Source: an uncultured Bacilli bacterium (GTDB taxonomy: Bacteria; Bacillota_I; Bacilli_A; RF39; UBA660). From it: DNA of 64,000 nucleotides. Below the pieces are notes generated by a model, which saw only the letters and a list, made by a program, of their open reading frames with translations, was not told the origin of the DNA and made no database searches. Within the stretch, counting starts at the first letter, position 1. The number at the start of each line of letters is the position of its first letter. Of the stretch, positions 1 through 9,348 are shown piece after piece. The translations under genes and the position numbers were made by a program. The stretch spans positions 1-64,000 of the forward strand of contig CALVKA010000001.1 of assembly GCA_944332475.1 (NCBI GenBank), in the 5' to 3' direction.

Positions 1-45
1 TCACAGAGTAACTACCTTTATGATGGTAATGGTATTGCAATATAA
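1..45 (+). CDS. 3' end of an upstream gene (partial)
   Basis: Frame 1 is open from the window edge and ends with TAA at 43-45, giving a 14-residue C-terminus ending DGNGIAI. The stop lies at the start of the ribosome binding site (AAGGGG, 44-49) of the next gene, which fits a tightly packed upstream neighbour. A second frame is also open to 55, so the reading frame is not certain. No function can be given. Confidence 0.35.
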   Translation, partial: SQSNYLYDGNGIAI

Positions 46-59
46 GGGGCATTGATAAT

Positions 60-2993
60 ATGAATAAAATAAAAACCTTTATAAAAAATAATGTAAAAGA
101 AATTGTTGTCTTTGGTATTTTTATCGTTTCTTTATCTGTTTTCTTTATCGGTAGTGCTTTTGCGGCATTAACTCCTACGAAAAGTGTTATTATAACATCA
201 AAAAATACTAGTTTTGAAAATAGTGAGGAAGGTTCCTGGCAAGTTACTAAGAGTGGTGAATGGACAGCTAAAGGAGAAGCTACAGTATCTTTTGATGTGG
301 ATACAACTTTAATGACGAATAATCAATATACCGATATTATTTTTGTACTAGATATTTCAGGATCTATGTCAGGAGAAAAACTAGAAAGAGTAAAAAGTGA
401 TTCTACAGAATTAATCAATACGTTACTTTCTAATTCTAATAATAGGGCAGCTTTAATTACCTTTGATACAACCTCTTCTATTTTATCAGGGCTTACCAAT
501 GATAGAGAAGCTCTAACTAATCAAATCAGTCAATTATCTGTTACAGGTTCTACCAATTATTATCAGGCTTTAGTAAATGTAGATACTAGCTTACAAGATT
601 ATACAAAAGAAGAGGGAAGAGAGTTAATTGTATTGTTCTTAACGGATGGATATCCTAATGTCGATACGCCAAATCAAATTGCCGAGTATGGTTATTTAAA
701 AGATCAATATCCATACGCAAACATCAATGGAATTCAGTATGAAATGGGAAATACTATATTAAATCCGATTGTTGAAATTAGTGATAATCAATTTATTGCT
801 GATATGGATACTTTAAATAATGTCTTATTTGATGCCAGTGTCGCACCGATTCCCTATGAAGAGTTCCAAATTATCGATTATGTTAATAAAGATTATTTTC
901 TATTAAACAGTAAAGATGATATTAAAGTTTCCCAAGGTAGTGTAGAGTTAACAGAAGAAAACGGATTACAGAAGATTACTTGGACAATCGATAACTTAAA
1001 ATCAGGAAATACTGCTAATTTGACAATGAAATTACAATTAAAAGAAGAGTTTATTGGACAAGGAGGAATCTATCCAACGAACGATAGTGAAGAAGTTATT
1101 AGTAAGATAGAAAATGGGGAAGAAGACATTACTAGTACCTTAACTCCAATACTAGCTGATAACTACAGAGTCATTTATGAAGGAAACAATCCAGAAGGAT
1201 GTAGTGTTACCAATATACCAGAGACTATCAATTATTCTGTCTTTGATACTGTAGCGATGACAGAAGAAGAACCTAGTTGTACAGGATATGAGTTTAGAGG
1301 ATGGGAAATCGCAACTGATAATGTCACAAGAGTAAATGATGATTATTTCATTATGCCAGAAAAAGATGTCACAATTAGAGCCACATGGGCCAAAACAAGT
1401 TTAGCGAAATCTATGGATGGATCAGTATCTAATGTAATGACTTTATATAAGGTTATGCAAGACCAAGCAGTAATGGATAATGTAGCTAGTGAATTTGTAT
1501 CCTCTTCAACAGGTATTCGATTTAATAGTATTTCTTCTAATACCAATGGAAAAGGTGTGTATGAGAGAGCAGGAACAGAAAACAATGAATATCCTATTTA
1601 TTATTATCGAGGGGATGTCGATAATAATCATGTGAAGTTTGCAGGATTCTGTTGGAAAGCAGTAAGGACAACAGAAACCGGAGGAGTTAAATTAATCTAT
1701 GATGGAGTACCGGATGAAAACGGCTACTGTAATAATACAGGAACCGCTTCACAAATAGGAACCAGTGCCTTTAATTCTAGTTATAATTCACTGGCTTATG
1801 TTGGATATATGTATGGAGCAAGATATACATATTCAAGCAGAAGTGTGAATTGGTATAATCTTGTCAACAAATCTAGATACTCCGTATCAGGAATGAGTTC
1901 CAGAACCTATTACTATTCAGATAGTGTTAGTTATGATTCATCCACAGGAGAGTATACATTAGTCGATGCAGAAGCTCTATCTTGGAGTGATAATTATAAT
2001 AATTTGGCAGGAAGCTATACATGTCGGTCAGAAACAGCCACGACTTGTAGTAGTGTATCCTATATCGATTCTACTAGTAGTAGTTACTTATATTATGTAT
2101 CGATGAGTAATGGAGAAACGTATGATAGTTTAATAGAAGAAGCAAATCAGCTTACCTGGGTATATGGAAATGATGTTACTTGGAACGGAAGTGAATATAC
2201 CTTAGTAGATACCGTAGAAAGTAAGCCAATGGAATGGTCAACAGATAGAACTAGTGTAGTAGGAAATGGACACCGTTATACTTGTTTGTCAAATGGAAAT
2301 ACTTGTAGTAGTGTTTACTATGTACATTATACTGGTTATTCTTCCTCAATATACTATATAACCTTAACAGGAGGAATCAATATTAGCCAGGCACTAACAG
2401 AAATGACTAGCGAGAGTACCAATGAAAATAGTTCTAGAATTAAGACTACGATAGATACATGGTATGAAGCAAATATGACAGACTATACGAAATACTTAGA
2501 AGATACTGTATGGTGTAATGATAGAAGTATTTATCAACTAAATAGTTGGGATAAAGATTATAGTGGAACAGGATATTTGTATTTTGGACCATATGGGCGA
2601 AGATATTCTAGCTATAATCCAACAACGACCTGTACTAATATTAATGATTCGTTTACGGTAAGTAATGAGAATGGAAATGGAAATTTAACATATCCAGTTG
2701 CGTTACTTACGATGGATGAAATAAATATGGCAGGAGGAGCAAACTCCAGCAATAGTAGTTATTATCTGTATACGAGGCAGCACTGGTGGTCATTTTCACC
2801 TAGCATCTATAACAGCAACACCGCCAACGGATTCCGCGTGCGCTCGACAGGCAACTTGAACTACAGCAGCGTGAACAACACGCTCGGCGTCCGTCCGTCC
2901 GTTTCACTTGCACCTGGAATTATGGTAGTAAACGGAGACGGAAGTAGTGAGAAGCCGTATGAGGTAATGTTGGAAGATGAGGTTTATGGGTAG
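60..2993 (+). CDS. Large secreted VWA-domain adhesin with C-terminal DUF6273-like domain
   Basis: A 977-residue surface protein. Residues 10-36 form a signal peptide or membrane anchor ending in AFA. A von Willebrand A domain follows (about 90-290) with an intact MIDAS motif DISGS at 98-102 and later TDG, so it should bind a divalent metal and a ligand. Around 360-440 is an InlB/Listeria-Bacteroides type repeat (GYEFRGW...MPEKDVTI). The last 480 residues resemble the DUF6273-type domain also found at 53014-53739, ending in a GVRPSVSL motif. There is no LPxTG motif, so it is secreted or held by the N-terminal segment. The start has AAGGGG ten bases upstream. Codons in the final 35 residues before the tail are GC-rich, unlike the rest (see the entry at 2801-2910). 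By position beside a pilus operon it may be a tip adhesin; that is inference. Confidence 0.75.
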   Translation: MNKIKTFIKNNVKEIVVFGIFIVSLSVFFIGSAFAALTPTKSVIITSKNTSFENSEEGSWQVTKSGEWTAKGEATVSFDVDTTLMTNNQYTDIIFVLDISGSMSGEKLERVKSDSTELINTLLSNSNNRAALITFDTTSSILSGLTNDREALTNQISQLSVTGSTNYYQALVNVDTSLQDYTKEEGRELIVLFLTDGYPNVDTPNQIAEYGYLKDQYPYANINGIQYEMGNTILNPIVEISDNQFIADMDTLNNVLFDASVAPIPYEEFQIIDYVNKDYFLLNSKDDIKVSQGSVELTEENGLQKITWTIDNLKSGNTANLTMKLQLKEEFIGQGGIYPTNDSEEVISKIENGEEDITSTLTPILADNYRVIYEGNNPEGCSVTNIPETINYSVFDTVAMTEEEPSCTGYEFRGWEIATDNVTRVNDDYFIMPEKDVTIRATWAKTSLAKSMDGSVSNVMTLYKVMQDQAVMDNVASEFVSSSTGIRFNSISSNTNGKGVYERAGTENNEYPIYYYRGDVDNNHVKFAGFCWKAVRTTETGGVKLIYDGVPDENGYCNNTGTASQIGTSAFNSSYNSLAYVGYMYGARYTYSSRSVNWYNLVNKSRYSVSGMSSRTYYYSDSVSYDSSTGEYTLVDAEALSWSDNYNNLAGSYTCRSETATTCSSVSYIDSTSSSYLYYVSMSNGETYDSLIEEANQLTWVYGNDVTWNGSEYTLVDTVESKPMEWSTDRTSVVGNGHRYTCLSNGNTCSSVYYVHYTGYSSSIYYITLTGGINISQALTEMTSESTNENSSRIKTTIDTWYEANMTDYTKYLEDTVWCNDRSIYQLNSWDKDYSGTGYLYFGPYGRRYSSYNPTTTCTNINDSFTVSNENGNGNLTYPVALLTMDEINMAGGANSSNSSYYLYTRQHWWSFSPSIYNSNTANGFRVRSTGNLNYSSVNNTLGVRPSVSLAPGIMVVNGDGSSEKPYEVMLEDEVYG
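2801..2910 (+). other. Candidate diversity-generating retroelement variable region (VR)
   Basis: Between 2821 and 2900 I count 51 G/C in 80 bases (64 percent) in a gene otherwise near one third GC. The codons are almost all NNC types (AGC, AAC, ACC, CGC, TAC), with fixed GTG, TCG, GGC and TTG codons between them. This is what adenine-specific mutagenesis of AAC codons in a template repeat produces. The block ends with a GC-rich stretch at 2881-2901 containing GTCC three times, in the place where an initiation-of-mutagenic-homing site would lie. It encodes the C-terminal part of a ligand-exposed domain. No reverse transcriptase or second copy is present in the window, so the assignment is a strong suspicion and not proven. 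Confidence 0.5.
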
Positions 2994-3072
2994 TTTACAT
3001 TATTTTACATATTGATTTTTGTTGTATTGTTTTATATTTTATTTGCCGTTTTGATGATGTTTTAAAATAGTA

Positions 3073-3101
3073 TTGAATAAAATTTAAAAACATAGTATAT
3101 T
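3073..3101 (+). promoter_or_regulatory. Sigma-A promoter of the pilus operon
   Basis: TTGAAT (3073-3078), 17 bases, then TATATT (3096-3101). The transcript would have a leader of about 140 bases before the first pilin gene. In that leader AGCCAA (3158-3163) can pair with TTGGCT (3210-3215), followed by a short T run, so some leader control is possible. The 253-base gap 2994-3246 holds nothing else I can support. Confidence 0.55.
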
Positions 3102-3249
3102 TAATATAGTATGAAGGATAGAGAATGGGTGTTATGTAGGAGAATATTTATGAAAAGAGCCAATGATAGAATTTGTTGTTTCTACTAGAGGTGATTTCTG
3201 GTTTTTTTGTTGGCTATTTTGTTGTTAGATTGCAGAAGGGAGAATTGTG

Positions 3250-5337
3250 ATGAAAGACAAGAAGAAGTTAATTATCGGTTTGATTGTTTTAGCTGTTGTT
3301 GCTGTGATTATTGCGATTGTTGCATCTCTTTCTTTTGCTGCACCTTTGGAAAATGATGTTAAAGTTGAGGAAGATAGTGAATTAACTTATTATATTGATG
3401 TTATATATGATGGTAAAGATGGTGAGGCTACTACTTCTAGTGATACTGCAACTGCTCAAGTTTATAGTGATTATATTTATGTAGAAGATAAGATTCCTGA
3501 TGGATTAACATTTAAAGGGTTTGTTCAATCTGATGATGGGGAAACTATTGGTGCTGTTAAAAGAAGTGATGGTACTTTCTGTGCGGGCTATGTAGAAGAT
3601 GGTATGTCTGGTTTACAATATAATGAGGTAACTAGAACAGTTTCTTTTAGGGTTAAAAATTTACAGGCTGGATGTAAGATTACAGTAGGTATTATTACGC
3701 AGACGCCGACTTTACCAACGGGTATTAATCGAATGGACTTTTATAATACAGCGTATGGTAGGGAAGGTAGTACTTCTATTAATTCTAATACCGTTCATGT
3801 GTTTATGGGGCGTGATAATGTCACTCCTTATCAAGTTGTCTATCAATACGAAGGGGATGTTCCTGAAGGGGCTCCTGATGTTCCTCTTACTACTACTTAT
3901 GTAGCGGGTAGTACCGTTGGTGTTAGTCAAAATGTTACTGTTGAGGGGTATGATTTTAGTGGCTGGAGTACAACAGATGTTAGTGTTAGTAATGGATCTT
4001 TTACAATGCCTTCGAAAAATGTGACTTTTGTTGGTAGTTTTACTCCTAAGGAATCGGAGGAAACTTATGAGGTTAGTTATTCTATTTCTGGTTCTATGCC
4101 GGATGGTTATATGCCACCAAGAGATAAAGACTATCCTGTTGGTAGTGATGTTAAACTTGATTCTTTGAAAGTTGGAGATGTTATTAATGGTTATCGGTTC
4201 TTAGGATGGGCTACAAATGATGTAGAGCTACCTGCAATGTCTACGGATGCATCAACAATATTTACTATGCCTAATAATAATGTTCAATTGGTCGGACAAT
4301 TTGAACGTATTAGTTATAAAGTTACTTATCAATTCCAGGGTTCTGTTGTTCCACCTAATGCTTCTAGCTTGTTACCGGCTGAACAGTCTTATTATCCAGG
4401 GAATACTGTAACGACTGCTGCTTATCCAGAAGCGAGTGGTTATCGATTCCTTGGCTGGTATTATGCAGATGAGTTTACGATGCCAGAAGAAGATGTCGTT
4501 ATCTATGGTGAATGGATGGTAGAGACTGGTACTTTTTCACCAACAATTACTAAGAGTATTACTAATAAACAAGATTCTTATAGTGCGGGAGAGATTGTTA
4601 CTTTTGATATTACGGTTACTAATACCGCTGATTTTGTTATTACAGATGTTATATTAGAGGAACAAACAGATGGATGTAAGTTTGTTAGTGGTGATTCCTA
4701 TACAGTTCGTAATGATAAATATGCATCGATTGCCTCGATTCCTGCTCATGGTAGTGTTACTGTTCATGCGCAATATGAAGCTGGAGATGATGCTGTCAAA
4801 ACGATTACGAATGTTGTAGAGTTAACTGGTGCTTTGGCTAGTAATAACTATTCGTTAGATACTAGTCAGGATTATACCGCTGAAGTTGATTTTGTGGTTG
4901 CTAATATATCTTTAGAAATAGCGAAGATTAATGATGATCAAGATCCGTTATCTAATGCTGAATTTACTTTGTATCGTAATCGTGAATTGACTAATGTTGT
5001 TTCTAAAGGGTTAAGTTTTAATGGTTTGGCTCCAAATACAACCTATTATCTAGAAGAGACAAAAGCTCCTACTGGATATCAATTATTAGGTCAAGTATTG
5101 GAAATAAATGTGGGTAGTGATGGTACGATTACTATTCCTGGATATGATGTTTCTACTCAGAATGGAGTAAACAGAGTATCTATTATTAATCATGAGATTA
5201 ATGTATTACCTAATACTGGTGGTAGTGGTATTATTCCATACATTGTTGTTGGTCTAGTACTTATTATTACCGGGGTAGTATGTTCTATCTTCATGATTCG
5301 GAAGAGAGGTGCAAGACATGAAAAAAGTCGTAAGTAG
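3250..5337 (+). CDS. LPNTG-anchored surface/pilin protein with InlB-type repeats
   Basis: A 695-residue wall-anchored protein, first gene of the pilus operon. I start at ATG 3250, seven bases after GGAG (3239-3242); an in-frame GTG lies just before it. The N-terminus is a signal peptide ending near SFAAP. About 70-180 is an adhesin-like domain, then three repeats with the pattern Y.F.GW...FTMP (about 200-430) of the InlB B-repeat family. A DUF11-like domain (TFDITVTNT) follows, then a SpaA/Cna-B type domain with the ETKAPTGY loop, whose Glu is the isopeptide-forming residue in this family. The C-terminus has LPNTG, a hydrophobic segment and an Arg/Lys tail, the sortase signal. Likely the large tip or ancillary pilin; the assignment among pilins is inference. 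Confidence 0.8.
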   Translation: MKDKKKLIIGLIVLAVVAVIIAIVASLSFAAPLENDVKVEEDSELTYYIDVIYDGKDGEATTSSDTATAQVYSDYIYVEDKIPDGLTFKGFVQSDDGETIGAVKRSDGTFCAGYVEDGMSGLQYNEVTRTVSFRVKNLQAGCKITVGIITQTPTLPTGINRMDFYNTAYGREGSTSINSNTVHVFMGRDNVTPYQVVYQYEGDVPEGAPDVPLTTTYVAGSTVGVSQNVTVEGYDFSGWSTTDVSVSNGSFTMPSKNVTFVGSFTPKESEETYEVSYSISGSMPDGYMPPRDKDYPVGSDVKLDSLKVGDVINGYRFLGWATNDVELPAMSTDASTIFTMPNNNVQLVGQFERISYKVTYQFQGSVVPPNASSLLPAEQSYYPGNTVTTAAYPEASGYRFLGWYYADEFTMPEEDVVIYGEWMVETGTFSPTITKSITNKQDSYSAGEIVTFDITVTNTADFVITDVILEEQTDGCKFVSGDSYTVRNDKYASIASIPAHGSVTVHAQYEAGDDAVKTITNVVELTGALASNNYSLDTSQDYTAEVDFVVANISLEIAKINDDQDPLSNAEFTLYRNRELTNVVSKGLSFNGLAPNTTYYLEETKAPTGYQLLGQVLEINVGSDGTITIPGYDVSTQNGVNRVSIINHEINVLPNTGGSGIIPYIVVGLVLIITGVVCSIFMIRKRGARHEKSRK

Positions 5338-6007
5338 TTTCTTTCTCTTCCTTTCCATTCTTAGCTTTGGAGTTTTGAATGTAAAGGCGGATAATATTGA
5401 TGGTTCTAGAACGTCTAGTCTTTCGGTTACTTATCAGTATGATACTGTTATGCTTTCTAATGTGGATGTATCCTTATACTATTTAGCTAGTGTGGATGAG
5501 TCGGGAGTTTTTCAGTTTACTGATGACTATTTGGATGTAGCGTTTGATACTACGAATATTAGTTCCTCTGATTTGACCTTGCAAGCTGAGACGATTGAAA
5601 ATTATATTTCTAGTCATCAGTTGCAGGCTAGTAGTCTTTTAAAGACAAATCAAAATGGTGTTACTAACTTTTCTAATTTGGTACCTGGTTTATATTTGGT
5701 AACCGTCGATAGTAAGGTAGTAGGTGATTATCGATATGATGCTTCTCCTACTATTGTCAGCATCCCTATACTAGAAGATGGTACTTACCAATATGATGTT
5801 CAAATGAATATAAAAACAGAAAGAGAAGAGTTAGAGCAAGAGATTACTCCGCCTGGTGGTATGGATAATAATAATGAAATGGTTCCTAATACACTTGATA
5901 ATATTTATCTTTATATTGTGTTATTAGTCATTTCTATTATTGTTATTATTGGAGTGATAATGTATATTTCTAAAAGGAAGGATGAAAAAAATGAAAAAAA
6001 GAAATAA
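5318..6007 (+). CDS. Minor pilin or ancillary wall protein with VPNT-type sorting signal
   Basis: A 229-residue protein starting at ATG 5318, behind AGAGG (5304-5308), overlapping the end of the upstream pilin by 20 bases. An in-frame GTG at 5309 is less well placed. There is a signal peptide to about VKADN and a Cna-B-like body with the GLYLVTVDS strand near residue 130. The C-terminus has VPNT followed by a hydrophobic stretch and a Lys-rich tail. This is a sortase signal with a degenerate motif, lacking the Gly after Thr, so it may be used by one specific sortase or work poorly. By size and order it fits the basal or minor pilin. Confidence 0.7.
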   Translation: MKKVVSSFFLFLSILSFGVLNVKADNIDGSRTSSLSVTYQYDTVMLSNVDVSLYYLASVDESGVFQFTDDYLDVAFDTTNISSSDLTLQAETIENYISSHQLQASSLLKTNQNGVTNFSNLVPGLYLVTVDSKVVGDYRYDASPTIVSIPILEDGTYQYDVQMNIKTEREELEQEITPPGGMDNNNEMVPNTLDNIYLYIVLLVISIIVIIGVIMYISKRKDEKNEKKK

Positions 6008-7517
6008 GATATTATTATGTATACTTACTATTTTCGTTTTTGTTGGAATGCTTAATGTTCGTGCTATTGCTACAAATGATCAGTCTGGTACGTCTGATCC
6101 AAATAGTAAGTTTGTTACAGATACTGGTTTATTATCTGTAACTGGTGTTCAATCAGGTGATCAATTTAGAGCTTATAAAATTTTAGATACTTATTATAAT
6201 GCTTCTACTAATATTATCACTTATGAATTTACAACTGATTTTAAAGCTTTCTTAGGAAGTAATTATGGTACGGAATTTAATGACTTAACAGTTGATGATT
6301 ATTATGATTACACTAGTGGAAATATTGAGTCTGGTTCAACACTTTCTACATCTGATGTAGATAAATTAGCTAGTGCTTATGCTGGTTATATTAAAGCTAA
6401 TAGTGTTACTGGTACAGATATGAATGTTTCAGGGATTACTGCTAGTGCTACAGTTCAAGCTGGTTCTTATTTGGTGTTACCTACTAGTACAGTGAGAGTA
6501 TATGCTGTTATGGTTGGAAATATCGATTTTTCAGCAGTTGGTACGGATTGGCAAATCAATTCTGAGACTATTGTTGCGAAAGTAAGTGATGCTGGCGTTA
6601 CAAAATCTGTTGGAGAAGATGGATATGATAGTGGTTCTTATTCTATTGGGGATGATATTCCATTTATCGTTGTAGGAACTGTTCCTACTTATCCAACGAA
6701 TGCTACGAATCGTACTTATATTATTACAGATACGCTTAGTGAAGGGTTAGATTTTAATGCTGTTAGTTCTGTTACCATTCAAGATGGTGGAGAAACTTTA
6801 GTTACTGATAGTACTGGTAATGTTACGAATAGTCAAAGTGAGCAAGTTGCAACGATTCAAATATCTGATCGTACTATGACGATTACATTTAATACTGCTA
6901 ATCTTAATAGTAATACGGTTACTGTTCGCTATACAGCTAAATTAAATAATCAAGCTGGATTAGGAGCTAGTGGTGGTAACCATAATAGTGTAGAATTAAC
7001 TTATTCTAATGATCCATACGGAGAAGGAACTTATACAACATCTCCAGATGATGATGGTGGAACTGTTGATATCTTCATGTATGGTTTAGAAATTTATAAA
7101 TATGACAATAATGATGGTTCTCCAGTTGCTTTAGCAGGAGCAGAATTTACTATTTATAAAGATAGAGAATTAGATAATGCTATTACTACTGTTAGTACAG
7201 GTAGTGATGGTATTGCTAGATATGCTGGACTAGCTCAAGGAACTTACTATGTTCAGGAAACGAAGTCACCAACTGGTTATCGTTTAGATAATACGGTTCG
7301 TGAAATTAAAATTGGTCCAGGAGAAGGTAGCTTAGATGCTGCTGAGACAGAAGGTTATTATCGTTTAGAAGTTGCTAATACTAAGGCTGGTTTATTACCT
7401 GTTACTGGTGGTATTGGTACTATTGCTATTACGTTAGTAGGTTTAGTTATTGTTGGTGGAGCTATTTATTTCTTCTTTGTATATCGTAAGAAGAAACAAC
7501 AAGAAGGACAAGCATAA
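5991..7517 (+). CDS. Major pilin (isopeptide D2 domain, LPVTG)
   Basis: A 508-residue backbone pilin. ATG 5991 lies nine bases after GGAAGG (5976-5981); the in-frame ATG 5982 touches the SD and is unlikely. The gene overlaps the minor pilin by 17 bases. It has a signal peptide, an N-terminal domain, and a fimbrial isopeptide-formation D2-like domain about 200-340 (TKSVG...YSIGDDIPF). A SpaA-like Cna-B domain follows about 360-470 with the ETKSPTGY loop. It ends LPVTGG, a hydrophobic segment and a Lys-rich tail. In sortase pili of this type the class C sortase joins a pilin Lys to the Thr of LPxTG. The sortase genes follow directly, which supports this as the shaft subunit. Confidence 0.82.
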   Translation: MKKRNKILLCILTIFVFVGMLNVRAIATNDQSGTSDPNSKFVTDTGLLSVTGVQSGDQFRAYKILDTYYNASTNIITYEFTTDFKAFLGSNYGTEFNDLTVDDYYDYTSGNIESGSTLSTSDVDKLASAYAGYIKANSVTGTDMNVSGITASATVQAGSYLVLPTSTVRVYAVMVGNIDFSAVGTDWQINSETIVAKVSDAGVTKSVGEDGYDSGSYSIGDDIPFIVVGTVPTYPTNATNRTYIITDTLSEGLDFNAVSSVTIQDGGETLVTDSTGNVTNSQSEQVATIQISDRTMTITFNTANLNSNTVTVRYTAKLNNQAGLGASGGNHNSVELTYSNDPYGEGTYTTSPDDDGGTVDIFMYGLEIYKYDNNDGSPVALAGAEFTIYKDRELDNAITTVSTGSDGIARYAGLAQGTYYVQETKSPTGYRLDNTVREIKIGPGEGSLDAAETEGYYRLEVANTKAGLLPVTGGIGTIAITLVGLVIVGGAIYFFFVYRKKKQQEGQA

Positions 7518-7524
7518 TTGATTT

Positions 7525-8493
7525 ATGAATAAAGAGATAAAAGAAAAACTTATTATTTTTCTATTTATCCTTATGATTGTTGTGGGACTAGGAATTATCC
7601 TATTCCCTTTAATTAGTAATCAAGTAAATGAGATACATTACCAAGAGGTCATTGGTACTTATGATGATACAGTAACTCAGAAGACAGAGATTGAAAATGA
7701 TCAAATGTTAATTAAAGCGAGGGAATATAATAGTTCTCTTTCTTCTACAAAGATTGTGGATGTTTTTCAAAATCCTGTTCAGACTAACTCTTCTGAGTAT
7801 TTGTCTATTTTAAATGTGGATGATAATGGAATGATGGGATATATCTCTATACCGAAGATTGATGTTAGAATACCAATTTATCATGGTACTAGTTCAGATA
7901 TATTACAAAAAGGGGTAGGACATTTAGAAGGGAGTTCTCTTCCCGTTGGAGGAGAGAGTACGCATGCTATTTTATCGGCACATCGTGGGCTCCCTTCTTC
8001 ACGTCTATTTACAGATTTAGATCAGCTTAAAGAGGGAGACATTTTTTATATTTATGTTTTAGATGAAGTTCTTGCCTATCAAGTAGACCAAGTTTTGGTT
8101 ACTGAACCATCAGAAACGGAAGCGTTAAAAATAGTGGATGGTAAAGACTATATTACTTTAGTTACTTGTACACCATATGCTGTTAATACTCATCGATTAC
8201 TCGTTCGTGGGGAAAGAATAGAATATAATAAACAAGTGGAAGAACAAACGGTAGAGGATAGGTCTTTATCTACTGCTGATATTATTTTATATGTTAGTTT
8301 AGTAATTGCTATTTTATTAATTGTTATTACTATTATAGCTATTGTTCGTTATAAGCAGAATAAAAATAGACAAGCTCAAACCAATGATGCACAGACTGTT
8401 GTTCCTACTTTACCTCCTAATAGTGTAGTGGAACAAAGTACCAATGTATCAGATTATGATAAACAAGATGTATCTAATGATGATATTATTTAG
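7525..8493 (+). CDS. srtC: Class C pilus sortase
   Basis: A 322-residue membrane transpeptidase that polymerises pilins. It has an N-terminal membrane segment (10-31) and a second one near 255-280, the two-helix topology typical of class C enzymes. The catalytic triad is visible: His153 in SAHRG, Cys215 in VTCTPY and Arg228 in LLVRGE. The CTPYAVNTHRLLVRG run is characteristic of class C. It begins seven bases after the major pilin and ends where the next sortase begins, so it belongs to the same operon. A DPW-type lid is not obvious at the usual place. Confidence 0.9.
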   Translation: MNKEIKEKLIIFLFILMIVVGLGIILFPLISNQVNEIHYQEVIGTYDDTVTQKTEIENDQMLIKAREYNSSLSSTKIVDVFQNPVQTNSSEYLSILNVDDNGMMGYISIPKIDVRIPIYHGTSSDILQKGVGHLEGSSLPVGGESTHAILSAHRGLPSSRLFTDLDQLKEGDIFYIYVLDEVLAYQVDQVLVTEPSETEALKIVDGKDYITLVTCTPYAVNTHRLLVRGERIEYNKQVEEQTVEDRSLSTADIILYVSLVIAILLIVITIIAIVRYKQNKNRQAQTNDAQTVVPTLPPNSVVEQSTNVSDYDKQDVSNDDII

Positions 8494-8507
8494 TGGGAGG
8501 GAATACT

Positions 8508-9290
8508 ATGAAAAGATGGAAGTTTATACTTGCGATTGTTATCTTGATCATCTTTTTAGGAGTATTCTCTTTTTCTTTATATCATATTATTTTATGGTAT
8601 CAAGATAATCAAAAGACAAATCAACAGATTGAAAAATTACAAGATATGGTTCAAGTCAATGAAGCGAAGGATACCATGACTACTGAAATGCTTGATAGTA
8701 GTCGTTATTATAATGTTGATTTGTTAAGTGTTGATTTTACGAATTTGTTAAATGAAAATGAAGAGGTTGTTGGTTGGATTCAAATTCCTAATACGAATAT
8801 TAATTATCCTTTTGTACAACATAGTGATAATTCTTACTATTTGAGGCGTTCTTTTGATCAAAGTTATAATAATGCAGGCTGGTTGTTTTTAGATTATCGT
8901 AATCGATTAGATCCGATTGATATGAATACAGTTATTTATGCTCATGGTAGAGTAGATGGGACGATGTTTGGTAGTTTAAAGAATGCTTTGACGGATGAGT
9001 GGATGATGCAAGAACAATATTATATTAAGATTTCTACTTTAAGTTATAATTATTTGTTTGAGATATTTAGTGCTTATCATATAAAGACTACCAATGATTA
9101 TTTGATTACTAATTTTAGTAGTAATCAAGAATATCAAAAGTTTTTGGATAAAATAAAGCGTCGTAGTATGGTTTCTTTTGATACTACGGTTTCTACACAA
9201 AATAAGATTCTTACTTTGTCTACTTGTTATAATAATCAAGAGAAAATGGTTGTGCATGGCAAATTGGTAAAACAGGAGAAAAGATATTAG
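8508..9290 (+). CDS. srtB: Class B-like sortase with Arg-to-Lys change
   Basis: A 260-residue sortase starting at ATG 8508, seven bases after GGGAGG (8495-8500). A single N-terminal membrane helix (5-27) is followed by a SrtB-type domain with VGWIQIPNT near 85. Catalytic His146 sits in YAHG and Cys240 in LSTCY. The Arg expected just before the VVHG strand is Lys246, and no other Arg is nearby until residue 259. In pilus loci of this layout a second sortase attaches the finished pilus to the peptidoglycan, which is the likely role here. It is the last gene of the operon, followed by a clear terminator. Confidence 0.82.
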   Translation: MKRWKFILAIVILIIFLGVFSFSLYHIILWYQDNQKTNQQIEKLQDMVQVNEAKDTMTTEMLDSSRYYNVDLLSVDFTNLLNENEEVVGWIQIPNTNINYPFVQHSDNSYYLRRSFDQSYNNAGWLFLDYRNRLDPIDMNTVIYAHGRVDGTMFGSLKNALTDEWMMQEQYYIKISTLSYNYLFEIFSAYHIKTTNDYLITNFSSNQEYQKFLDKIKRRSMVSFDTTVSTQNKILTLSTCYNNQEKMVVHGKLVKQEKRY

Positions 9291-9313
9291 ACTAGCTTTC
9301 GCTAGTTTTTTTC
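9291..9313 (+). terminator. Terminator of the pilus-sortase operon
   Basis: Six-base stem ACTAGC / GCTAGT with a TTTC loop (9291-9306), then a T run. It starts one base after the sortase stop codon. Confidence 0.85.
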
Positions 9314-9348
9314 TTTGATTTATATTATAATGTAGTTGGTGAAGAGCG

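Noticed and set aside
3150-3188. 12-codon frame with SD in the pilus leader
   Set aside because: Too short to judge; may be a leader peptide, but no codon pattern suggests attenuation.
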